DNA of 5,353 bases, from NCBI GenBank assembly GCA_947177545.1, contig CAMWVF010000104.1, forward strand, positions 1-5,353, given 5' to 3'. Within the stretch, counting starts at the first letter, position 1. Each line of letters begins with the position of its first letter. Below are positions 1 to 5,353 of the stretch, piece by piece. Source of the stretch: an uncultured Clostridia bacterium (GTDB lineage Bacteria; Bacillota; Clostridia; Oscillospirales; Ruminococcaceae). Below the pieces are notes generated by a model. The model searched no databases, was not told the origin of the DNA, and saw only the letters and a list, made by a program, of their open reading frames with translations. A program made the position numbers and the translations under genes.

Positions 1-507
1 CACTACCGCCGTTGTCGCTAAAAGCAGATTGGTGTTGTTGACGATTGCCGTATGCTTCATTCCGGCGGCGGATTCTATCTCGTACATGAGGGACAGAGCC
101 TCCTCCGCCGTGCTTGTGAGAAAGCGGCGGCAGTTCACCACATAGAGCATCGCCAAGTCCCCAACAAAGGCGGAAAATGCCTTTTGGTAACGTCCCAAAG
201 CGATAGCCCCGGCATCGTCGCCGCCAACGTCTATAATAAGGTAGCCGTTTTCGGTCGCGATACGTTCCAAGTCAAAGGATATGGCGGGAATGTCCAGATT
301 TGAATTTGCGTACAGGGGAGCAACAAGCCCTATATTTTTGCTGCCGAAAAGCTCCCCGAAATCGGCGGAACGGAAGTATGGATTGACAATATCAAGATCC
401 ACCACCGTTACCTTTTCGCCGCTTTCCGCAAGCCTGACGGCAAGATTTGCGGAAAAATTTGTCTTTCCGCTGCCGTAATGTCCCGTAACAATGTTTATTT
501 TTTTCAT
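1..507 (-). CDS. P-loop ATPase (CobQ/MinD/ParA-like fold), C-terminus cut by window edge
   Basis: The frame is open from an ATG at 507-505 to base 1, giving 169 residues with no stop, so the C-terminus is missing. The protein begins MKKINIVTGHYGSGKTNFS: a first beta strand followed by a classical Walker A motif, GHYGSGKT (residues 9-16). An acidic motif VVDLDIVNPYF follows at 35-45, and a Walker B-like strand LIIDVGGDDAG at 90-100. This order fits the SIMIBI class of P-loop ATPases (CobQ/CobB/MinD/ParA). The deviant KGGxxxKT signature of true MinD/ParA proteins is absent, so I do not call it a partitioning or cell-division protein. A modest ribosome binding site (AAAGG at 518-522) sits 10 bases before the ATG. 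It lies 84 bases after fakA on the same strand with no clear terminator between, so it is probably cotranscribed. From memory, similar proteins in Clostridia often sit beside 2-oxoacid:ferredoxin oxidoreductase genes, which the missing left flank could show. Substrate and role are unknown. Confidence 0.85.
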   Translation of the reverse strand, partial: MKKINIVTGHYGSGKTNFSANLAVRLAESGEKVTVVDLDIVNPYFRSADFGELFGSKNIGLVAPLYANSNLDIPAISFDLERIATENGYLIIDVGGDDAGAIALGRYQKAFSAFVGDLAMLYVVNCRRFLTSTAEEALSLMYEIESAAGMKHTAIVNNTNLLLATTAVV

Positions 508-561
508 ATTCTTAATACCTTTAGTATATTTTTCGCTGTATATACATTCTGTATTTCAGCG

Positions 562-592
562 CAGGGTAGGATAAACCCGCATGACTACCCGC
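562..592 (-). repeat. Imperfect inverted repeat between fakA and the ATPase gene
   Basis: The arms GGGTAG (564-569) and CTACCC (585-590) pair over six bases. Two more GC pairs are possible across one bulged base, and the loop is 15 bases. It begins at the fakA stop codon. No T-tract follows on the minus strand, so it is not a standard intrinsic terminator. A transcript-stabilising or processing hairpin is possible, but so is chance. Confidence 0.3.
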
Positions 593-2235
593 TATTCGAC
601 AGATATTATATAATAGTATACGGGCTGACCGCCGTTTATGAGCATAACCTCGGCGTTGTCAAATTTCTCCTTAACACGGTTGTAGACCTCCCGCGCCTTT
701 TCCTCTGAAACGTCCGCGCCGTAAATAAGCGTGATATAGGACGAACTGCCGTTCATAAGCTTTTTGGTAAGCTTATACGCCGCCTTTGAAACGTCCTTTT
801 CGGTAAAGGCAAGCTTTCCACCCGAAAGTGCAAGTATCTCGCCCTGCTTTATCTCGTGTCCCTCGAAATCGCTGTCACGCGCGGCAAATGTTACCAGTCC
901 CGTAGCAACGTTATCAAGACTCTTTGTCATGTTGAGACGGTTTGTGTCGAAATCAGCGTCGGGGTCGAAATTCATCATTGCGGTAATTCCCTGCGGGATC
1001 GTCCTTGACTGGAGTACGCAGACCTTTCTGTCTGCAAGCTTTACAGCCTGCTCCGCCGCCATGATTATATTTTTATTGTTTGGCAGGACGAAAACCGTCT
1101 CCGCTGGGACAGCCATAACTGCCTGCAAAATGTCGTCCGTTGAGGGGTTCATGGTCTGACCGCCACGGACAATACAATCCGCACCGAGATTGCGGAAAAG
1201 CTCCTCAATACCCGCTCCGCTTGCGACTGCAACAAACCCGAAAGGCTTTTCTGGAGCGGCGGGCGTAAAGCTCTGCTTTTTGGCAGCGGCAGCTTCCTTT
1301 GCCTTGTTTTCGTGCTGATAACGCATATTATCTATCTTCAGATTGATAAGGGAACCGAACAGCAGTCCCTCCTCGATAGCCTGACCCGGGTGCTCGGTGT
1401 GGACGTGTACCTTTATAATATCGTCGTCGTCAACCGCAACAACGCAGTCGCCGATAGTTTCCAGAAAAGCCCTTAAAAGCGCCGTATCCTTGCAGTCCGC
1501 GGCTTTGCGGACTATAAATTCCGTGCAGTAGGTGTGAGTTATCTCCTCATCAAAATCGCCAACTATAGTTGGGTCAGCCACGGAAACAGTCTCAGTTTTG
1601 GGAGCGTCCAGCGGCTTTACCGGAGCATTACCCTTAAATACCTCAAGCATGGCTGTCCAAATCACGTACAAGCCCATGCCGCCTGCGTCCACGACCCCAG
1701 CTTTTTTCAGCACGGGCAGCAGGTTCGGGGTATTGTCCAAAGCCGACTTTGCCTCCTCGCAGACGCCGCCCCAGAATTCCGCAACGTCCTCAGAAGAACC
1801 GACTGTACGCTTTGCCTTTTCCGAAGCAAGCCTTGCAACGGTCAAAATAGTACCCTCGGTGGGGGACATTACCGCCTTGTACGCACCCTCCACTCCAAGC
1901 TCCAGCGCCTTGCAGAAATCCTCGCAGGAAACCTCGTTCTTTCCCTTGAAGCCCTTTGCAAAGCCTCTGAAAAGCAGGGAAAGAATTACCCCCGAATTGC
2001 CCCTTGCCCCTCTCAAAAGTGCTGAAGCGGCAACCTCGGAGACCTGCGCCGCTGTGGCAGTGTCCTCCATAACGTTAAGCTCGCGGAGGGCGTTGCCCAT
2101 GGTCATGGACATATTTGTACCCGTATCGCCGTCGGGTACGGGGTAAACGTTCAGCCTGTCGACTTCGCCTTTTTTATTTGCAATGGAGACCGCGCCCGAA
2201 ATAAACGCGTCCTTTAAAATTTTACCTGTTATCAT
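592..2235 (-). CDS. fakA: Fatty acid kinase ATP-binding subunit FakA (DAK2 domain, YloV family)
   Basis: FakA uses ATP to phosphorylate a fatty acid presented by a FakB (DegV-family) protein, giving acyl phosphate for membrane phospholipid synthesis; no FakB gene is in this window. Counted from the ATG at 2235 the protein has 547 residues, close to the roughly 550 usual in the family. The N-terminal DAK2 kinase domain carries NVYPVPDGDTGTNM (29-42), whose Asp35 and Asp37 match the metal/ATP-binding aspartates of the family. It also has RGARGNSGVIL (75-85) and TPNLLPVLKKAGVVDAGGMG (169-188). The middle domain has Cys237 plus His277 and His279 (VHVHTEHPG), resembling the Cys/His metal site I recall for Staphylococcus aureus FakA. 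The C-terminal domain includes GGQTMNPST (358-366) and LPNNKN (384-389). The start is uncertain: an in-frame GTG at 2244-2242 adds three residues but lies only 2 bases from the GGAG site, while the ATG is 11 bases away. The stop is TAG. The gene follows the Asp23-family gene, as in Bacillus yloU-yloV. Confidence 0.93.
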   Translation of the reverse strand: MITGKILKDAFISGAVSIANKKGEVDRLNVYPVPDGDTGTNMSMTMGNALRELNVMEDTATAAQVSEVAASALLRGARGNSGVILSLLFRGFAKGFKGKNEVSCEDFCKALELGVEGAYKAVMSPTEGTILTVARLASEKAKRTVGSSEDVAEFWGGVCEEAKSALDNTPNLLPVLKKAGVVDAGGMGLYVIWTAMLEVFKGNAPVKPLDAPKTETVSVADPTIVGDFDEEITHTYCTEFIVRKAADCKDTALLRAFLETIGDCVVAVDDDDIIKVHVHTEHPGQAIEEGLLFGSLINLKIDNMRYQHENKAKEAAAAKKQSFTPAAPEKPFGFVAVASGAGIEELFRNLGADCIVRGGQTMNPSTDDILQAVMAVPAETVFVLPNNKNIIMAAEQAVKLADRKVCVLQSRTIPQGITAMMNFDPDADFDTNRLNMTKSLDNVATGLVTFAARDSDFEGHEIKQGEILALSGGKLAFTEKDVSKAAYKLTKKLMNGSSSYITLIYGADVSEEKAREVYNRVKEKFDNAEVMLINGGQPVYYYIISVE

Positions 2236-2246
2236 TTTGCTCACCG

Positions 2247-2250
2247 CTCC
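2247..2250 (-). promoter_or_regulatory. Ribosome binding site that bears on the fakA start
   Basis: GGAG (within TTGGAG) on the minus strand is the only good Shine-Dalgarno match before fakA. It stands 2 bases from the GTG at 2244 and 11 bases from the ATG at 2235. Two bases is too close for normal initiation and 11 is slightly long but usable, so it favours the ATG. Confidence 0.5.
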
Positions 2251-2309
2251 AACGGCCGGACTTCACTTTCAGACAGCACTCGAAACCTGCACAAGTCCGT
2301 ACAAATGCC

Positions 2310-2328
2310 AAACGGAGCATACTCCTTT
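2310..2328 (-). repeat. Small hairpin covering an AAAGGAG motif in the yloU-fakA gap
   Basis: On the minus strand, AAAGGAG, a TATG loop and CTCCGTTT can fold into a stem of four GC-rich pairs plus three A-T pairs, with one bulged base. The left arm is a perfect ribosome-binding-site-like sequence, but no well-spaced ATG follows it. It lies in the 105 to 114 base gap between the Asp23-family gene and fakA, where nothing else is recognisable. Function unknown; chance is possible. Confidence 0.25.
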
Positions 2329-2349
2329 CAACGCCTATTTATGACCTTA

Positions 2350-2703
2350 TTATGATTTCATTCCGTCAATGTAAACGGTAATTTTACCCACCTCGAGACC
2401 TGTTTTTTCCTCGATAGTGTAACGAATTTTATGAACAAGGCTATCGGTAACGGCAGAAATATTCGTGCCGAAAACAACTGTGATATGGAGTCCGATAACA
2501 AGCTTGCCGTTTCGGGTACTGAGCTTGACACATTTTTTTCTGCCAATCTCAGCCTTTTTGAAAATAGAAATAAGACCCCGCCTTTTCTCTGCGGTATTAA
2601 GCCCCACCACGCCGAAGCAGGTAGAGGCGGTATAGCCTATCAGGGAAGTGAGGTACTCCTCGGATATACCGATAGTTCCAAGATGATTTTCAACAGTCAG
2701 CAT
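2350..2703 (-). CDS. yloU: Asp23/Gls24 family envelope stress protein (YloU type)
   Basis: This 117-residue protein belongs to the Asp23/Gls24 family (DUF322), small proteins of Gram-positive bacteria linked to the cell envelope, alkaline or envelope stress, and in some species membrane localisation. Visible family features are the opening GTIGISEEYLTSLIGYTAS (9-27), the GVVGL turn (31-35), and the C-terminal half with GKLVIGLHITVVFGTNI (66-82) followed by IEEKTGLEVGKITVYIDGM (97-115), which matches the conserved strand-helix-strand ending. Length is near that of Bacillus YloU (about 120). It has no signal peptide or membrane segment. The start is firm: AAAAGGAG (2713-2720) lies 9 bases before the ATG. 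The stop is TAA. It is the first gene after a strong promoter at 2752-2780 and is followed by fakA, the same order as yloU-yloV in Bacillus, which supports the name. A specific role beside fatty acid kinase is inference from this conserved pairing. Confidence 0.92.
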   Translation of the reverse strand: MLTVENHLGTIGISEEYLTSLIGYTASTCFGVVGLNTAEKRRGLISIFKKAEIGRKKCVKLSTRNGKLVIGLHITVVFGTNISAVTDSLVHKIRYTIEEKTGLEVGKITVYIDGMKS

Positions 2704-2751
2704 ATTGCACGGCTCCTTTTAAAACATTTGAGTTTATACACATATGTTATT

Positions 2752-2780
2752 ATTATACCATATTTCTTTGTTTATTTCAA
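2752..2780 (-). promoter_or_regulatory. Housekeeping (sigma A type) promoter for yloU-fakA
   Basis: Read on the minus strand, TTGAAA (2775-2780) is separated by 17 bases from a perfect TATAAT (2752-2757). TGG directly before it gives an extended -10 element. Transcription should begin near 2745, leaving a leader of about 40 bases that holds the strong AAAAGGAG site of the Asp23-family gene. It starts 21 bases downstream of the T-tract of the preceding terminator, so the left-hand genes form their own unit. Confidence 0.85.
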
Positions 2781-2801
2781 TACAAATCGTTAAAATTCAT
2801 T

Positions 2802-2838
2802 AAAAAAGTCCGACACCGCGTTTAAAACGGTATCGGAC
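2802..2838 (-). terminator. Intrinsic terminator after the recA-recX-phzF-like unit
   Basis: The arms GTCCGA (2808-2813) and TCGGAC (2833-2838) pair perfectly. After one C-A mismatch, ACCG (2815-2818) pairs with CGGT (2828-2831), leaving a 9-base AT-rich loop. On the minus strand the hairpin is followed at once by six T (2802-2807) and further AT-rich sequence. It begins 21 bases after the stop of the PhzF-family gene. No comparable T-run follows it on the plus strand, so it acts in the minus direction. Confidence 0.9.
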
Positions 2839-2859
2839 AGAAATTTCTGTTAAATTTTT

Positions 2860-3633
2860 CTAAATAAAAATTTCTCCTTTGAGGTAAAGTACCGCCTTGC
2901 CAGCTATCTTGACAAAGCCGTCCCCCAATTCGCAGTAAAGCTTGCCGCCCCTTTGTGAAAGCTGCTCCGCTTCAAGGACTGTTTTCCCAAGCTTTTCGCT
3001 CCAGAGCGGCACAAGACTGCTGTGCGCAGAGCCTGTGACAGGGTCCTCCAGCTTTAGCTCGGGACAAAAAAATCTTGATACAAAGTCCGCATTTTCGCCC
3101 TTGGCGGTAACAGAAATACCCAGCCACTTGTCAAGCTTTCCAAGCTTTTCATAGTTTGGAGAAAAACTTCGTACCGCCTCTTCGTTTTCAAGAACGGCAA
3201 ACAAATCACGCCCCGAATAAATCTCGTTGGGGACAAGTCCCAACGCTTCGGTAATTTCAGCGGTTACTTCAATTTTTGGGGGAACTCTTTCGGGAAATCG
3301 CATTTCGTATAATTCACCATTACGTCGGACAACAATTTCGCCGCTTACCGTAAAAAAACGCACCTCGTCCAAGTACGGCTCAATATAATTCATAACAATA
3401 AAAGCCGAGGCAAGGGTTGCGTGACCGCAGAGGTCTATCTCAAACAGCGGTGTGAACCACCTTAAACCGTACTTTTCTCCGCATTTTACAAGGAAAGCCG
3501 TTTCAGAAAGATTATTTTCAAAAGCTATTTTCTGCATTAATTCTGCGGACATCTCCGTGTCGGAAACGCATACTCCCGCCGGATTTCCCTTGAAAATTTC
3601 CTCCGCAAAAGCGTCGGCGACGTAGTATTTCAC
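2860..3633 (-). CDS. PhzF family isomerase-like protein
   Basis: This 257-residue protein has the PhzF fold signature, two similar halves related to diaminopimelate epimerase. From the GTG start, visible motifs are KYYVADAFAEEIFKGNPAGV (2-21), NLSETAF (41-47) with Glu44 at the position of the catalytic Glu45 of Pseudomonas PhzF, TPLFEIDLCGHATLA (61-75), and EDPVTGSAH (196-204) in the second half. PhzF itself isomerises a phenazine precursor, but most bacterial homologues, such as Escherichia coli YddE, have no known substrate. No phenazine genes are nearby, so this is probably an uncharacterised isomerase. I chose the GTG at 3633-3631 because the family begins at this strand and GAGGAGG (3643-3649) lies 9 bases upstream; an ATG at 3672 would add 13 atypical residues inside recX. 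It begins 4 bases after the recX stop, implying cotranscription, and is followed by a terminator. Confidence 0.92.
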   Translation of the reverse strand: MKYYVADAFAEEIFKGNPAGVCVSDTEMSAELMQKIAFENNLSETAFLVKCGEKYGLRWFTPLFEIDLCGHATLASAFIVMNYIEPYLDEVRFFTVSGEIVVRRNGELYEMRFPERVPPKIEVTAEITEALGLVPNEIYSGRDLFAVLENEEAVRSFSPNYEKLGKLDKWLGISVTAKGENADFVSRFFCPELKLEDPVTGSAHSSLVPLWSEKLGKTVLEAEQLSQRGGKLYCELGDGFVKIAGKAVLYLKGEIFI

Positions 3634-3637
3634 AGAC

Positions 3638-4261
3638 TCAATCCTCCTCAAAATCAAGGTCGTACAGATCAAGCACCGCGTTTATTTCAGCATAGCGATA
3701 ACCCTGCCGCAGCAGTGCGTTTTTCACCTTTTTCACGCCCTTTTCATCGGTGAGGTAACGCTCGTATTTCCGCTCCACAAGCTCCTCCAATCTGGAAAAG
3801 CTTTCCTCCTCATCGGCGTAAGGTTCGGTGACTGCCTCGATAATGCTGTCGGAAAGTCCGCGGCGTTTAAGCTCCTGCTTTGCCTTGAACATACCCACAC
3901 GCTTTACCTCGAAAAGCTGTCTCGCAAGGGACTCCCCGTACCGCCTGTCGTTGATGAGCCGCAGCTCTGCCATGTTTTTACAGACCCTTATGCATATGTC
4001 CTCGTCATAATTTTTTTCCAGCTTTTTGTAAAGCTCCACAAAGCTGTAGTCCCGCACGTCCAGCAGGTACAACGCCCGCTCCCGCGCCCTGCGGTAATCG
4101 TTTGCGGCGACGATCTCCTCCACCGCCTCGGGGGGGACGTTTATTCCCTCTTTTAAATGGTACTCGGCAAGAATTTTTTCGTGTATGTAGATACGCTCGC
4201 CGTCGTCAAAAATTACGCACATGGTGCTGCCCTTGTATTTGGATATTTCTGTAATTCTCAT
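3638..4261 (-). CDS. recX: RecX, regulator of RecA
   Basis: RecX binds RecA filaments and modulates, usually inhibits, recombinase and coprotease activity in the cytoplasm. This 207-residue protein starts with a beta-rich segment (MRITEISKYKGSTMCVIFDD, 1-20) ending in the DDGERIYIHEKIL stretch, as in Firmicutes RecX. It is then almost wholly helical, in the tandem three-helix repeats typical of the family. The central conserved stretch includes LINDRRYGESLARQL (102-116), the GMFKAKQELKRRGLSDSII segment (123-141), and a third repeat with KVKNALLRQGYRYAEINAVL (178-197). Length is within the family range for Firmicutes. It starts only 2 bases after the recA stop with no good ribosome binding site, so translation probably depends on ribosomes finishing recA. 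The tail DFEED is acidic and overlaps the ribosome binding site of the next gene. The recA neighbour makes the assignment firm. Confidence 0.93.
   Translation of the reverse strand: MRITEISKYKGSTMCVIFDDGERIYIHEKILAEYHLKEGINVPPEAVEEIVAANDYRRARERALYLLDVRDYSFVELYKKLEKNYDEDICIRVCKNMAELRLINDRRYGESLARQLFEVKRVGMFKAKQELKRRGLSDSIIEAVTEPYADEEESFSRLEELVERKYERYLTDEKGVKKVKNALLRQGYRYAEINAVLDLYDLDFEED
3643..3649 (-). promoter_or_regulatory. Ribosome binding site within the end of recX that sets the PhzF-family start
   Basis: GAGGAGG on the minus strand is a strong Shine-Dalgarno match that also encodes the last Glu residues of RecX. It lies 9 bases before the GTG at 3633, which decides for this start over the upstream ATG at 3672. 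The recX stop falls between site and start, so translation of the two genes is likely coupled. Confidence 0.75.
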
Positions 4262-4263
4262 AA

Positions 4264-5353
4264 TTATTTAACGGGAGTAAATTCCTCAAAATCGTCGTCA
4301 GCATCAATAATAACGTCAACTGCGGACTTTTTGCCCTTTGTTTTTTTCTCGGGGACTTCCTCCGCGGGAGCGTCCTCGTAGCTTGCCTCCGCGTAACCCT
4401 CCGCCTCGGCAGCAGCGTCCTGAACGGCTGCATCTTTCTTGCTCTTTTTGGAAATAAGCACCACTTCTGCGGACTTCTCCTTTATCTGCGCCTCTATTTC
4501 CTTCATGGTGTCGGGATTTTCAGAAAGCCATTTCTTGGTATTTTCACGTCCCTGACCTATCTTGTTGCCATTGTAAGAAAACCATGCGCCGCTTTTGTTG
4601 ATAATGTGCAGATCTGTGGCAATGTCCACAACCTCGCCCGTTCGGGAAATTCCTTTGCCGAACAGCATATCGAATTCCGCCTCTTTAAAGGGCGGGGAGA
4701 CCTTGTTTTTGACTACCTTGCACTTTGTCCTGTTGCCTACTATATCGGAGCCGACCTTAATTGCCTCGCCCTTGCGGACTTCAATTCTCACCGAACTGTA
4801 AAATTTCAGCGCGCGTCCGCCCGGGGTGGTCTCGGGATTGCCGTAAATTACGCCGATCTTCTCACGCACCTGATTGATAAAAATTGCAACACAGTTTGAT
4901 TTTGAAATTACGGACGTAAGCTTTCTCATAGCCTGTGACATAAGTCTTGCAAGCTGACCCACGTGAGTGTCGCCCATTTCGCCGTCAATTTCGGCTTTTG
5001 TGACCATTGCGGCAACAGAGTCAAGGACGATAACGTCCAGCGCTCCCGAACGTACCAGAGCCTCCGCAATTTCAAGAGCCTGTTCGCCGCTGTCAGGCTG
5101 AGAAACCAGCATATTGTCAATGTCAACTCCCAATGCCCGTGCGTACACAGGGTCGAGAGCGTGCTCAACGTCAATAAAAGCCACCTCGCCGCCGATCTTC
5201 TGCGCCTCGGCAACTATCTGCAATGCCACCGTGGTCTTGCCGGAGCTTTCGGGTCCGAAAACCTCAACAATTCTTCCGCGGGGAACGCCGCCGATACCGA
5301 GGGCAAGGTCAAGGGTCATTGACCCCGTCGGAATAGCGTCCACATTATAATCC
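4264..5353 (-). CDS. recA: RecA recombinase, N-terminus cut by window edge
   Basis: RecA forms ATP-dependent filaments on single-stranded DNA, drives strand exchange and triggers LexA cleavage in the SOS response. The frame is open to the right edge (upstream codons read D-Y-N), so about 35 N-terminal residues are outside the window; the GTG at 5343 is an internal Val, not the start. Counting that Val as 1: Walker [10 protein letters not shown] (30-38), [10 protein letters not shown] with the catalytic Glu60 (57-66), Walker [10 protein letters not shown] (104-112), loop 1 around [10 protein letters not shown] (121-130), and loop 2 from [10 protein letters not shown] to [13 protein letters not shown] (155-181). 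The C-terminal domain has [18 protein letters not shown] (251-268). All key residues look intact and there is no intein. The tail after about residue 290 is unusually long (69 residues against about 26 in Escherichia coli), rich in Ala, Glu and Lys, and ends in [13 protein letters not shown]. The promoter and any SOS box lie outside the window. Confidence 0.97.
   Translation of the reverse strand, partial: DYNVDAIPTGSMTLDLALGIGGVPRGRIVEVFGPESSGKTTVALQIVAEAQKIGGEVAFIDVEHALDPVYARALGVDIDNMLVSQPDSGEQALEIAEALVRSGALDVIVLDSVAAMVTKAEIDGEMGDTHVGQLARLMSQAMRKLTSVISKSNCVAIFINQVREKIGVIYGNPETTPGGRALKFYSSVRIEVRKGEAIKVGSDIVGNRTKCKVVKNKVSPPFKEAEFDMLFGKGISRTGEVVDIATDLHIINKSGAWFSYNGNKIGQGRENTKKWLSENPDTMKEIEAQIKEKSAEVVLISKKSKKDAAVQDAAAEAEGYAEASYEDAPAEEVPEKKTKGKKSAVDVIIDADDDFEEFTPVK

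Noticed and set aside
1..507. Identification of the left-edge ATPase as MinD or ParA
   Set aside because: The Walker A motif is GHYGSGKT without the signature lysine of the deviant MinD/ParA motif, and no partner gene such as minE or parB is visible.
605..614. TATAAT sequences on both strands near the end of fakA
   Set aside because: They lie in codons for Tyr-Tyr-Ile-Ile and no -35 element sits 16 to 18 bases upstream on the minus strand; the AT-rich codons explain them.
755..776. Perfect 8-base inverted repeat ATAAGCTT with a 6-base loop in fakA
   Set aside because: It arises from two nearby Lys-Leu codon pairs (AAG CTT) in the protein and has no T-tract or other sign of function.
1534..2146. 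Long plus-strand open frames of 163 and 182 codons opposite fakA
   Set aside because: They are antisense to a strongly conserved gene, overlap each other in different frames, resemble no family and have no supporting ribosome binding site; they are shadows of fakA codon use.
2431..2793. Plus-strand frame of 120 codons opposite the Asp23-family gene
   Set aside because: It is antisense to a well-supported gene and its promoter, and its translation resembles no protein family.
3634..3672. Upstream ATG start for the PhzF-family gene at 3672
   Set aside because: It would add 13 residues not typical of the family and overlap recX by 35 bases, while the GTG at 3633 has a strong, well-placed ribosome binding site.
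5341..5343. GTG at 5343 as the recA start
   Set aside because: The frame stays open to the window edge, and comparison with known RecA places this Val at about residue 36, inside the conserved N-terminal part.
1..5353. CRISPR arrays, transposons, tRNA, rRNA or phage genes
   Set aside because: I saw no spaced direct repeats, transposase motifs, cloverleaf sequences or phage-type genes; conserved chromosomal genes and short gaps fill the window.

Overview
The window is an ordinary-looking chromosomal segment of a low-to-mid GC Gram-positive bacterium. It most resembles a member of Clostridia, possibly Ruminococcus or another Oscillospiraceae. This rests on gene content (RecA-RecX, an Asp23/Gls24 protein next to a FakA-type DAK2 protein), strong AGGAG-type ribosome binding sites, GTG starts, and one near-consensus housekeeping promoter in an AT-rich gap. 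The genus is a guess from gene style; no marker gene fixes it. All six genes lie on the minus strand, so they are transcribed from right to left, and the window cuts both end genes.

Right-hand unit (from the right edge to about 2802): recA lacks its N-terminus because of the window edge. recX follows after 2 bases, and a PhzF-family isomerase-like gene follows after 4 bases. The tight spacing suggests one transcript with coupled translation. It ends at a clear intrinsic terminator (hairpin plus six T) at 2802-2838.

Left-hand unit (from about 2780 to the left edge): a strong promoter (TTGAAA, 17 bases, TATAAT with an extended TG) drives a small Asp23/Gls24 protein (yloU type). After 105 to 114 bases comes fakA (the DAK2-domain, ATP-binding subunit of fatty acid kinase), and after 84 more bases a P-loop ATPase of unknown role that runs off the left edge. 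No terminator separates these three, so they are probably one operon. The yloU-fakA pairing is a known Firmicutes arrangement; the ATPase is the least understood member.

Functionally, the right half is DNA recombination and repair plus an unassigned metabolic enzyme. The left half is envelope or fatty-acid related plus an unassigned ATPase. I found no mobile element, CRISPR array, tRNA, rRNA or convincing novel system. No gene-free stretch exceeds 160 bases. The points worth a second look are the uncharacterised ATPase, the long mixed-charge RecA tail, the start region of fakA, and the compact terminator-promoter junction.
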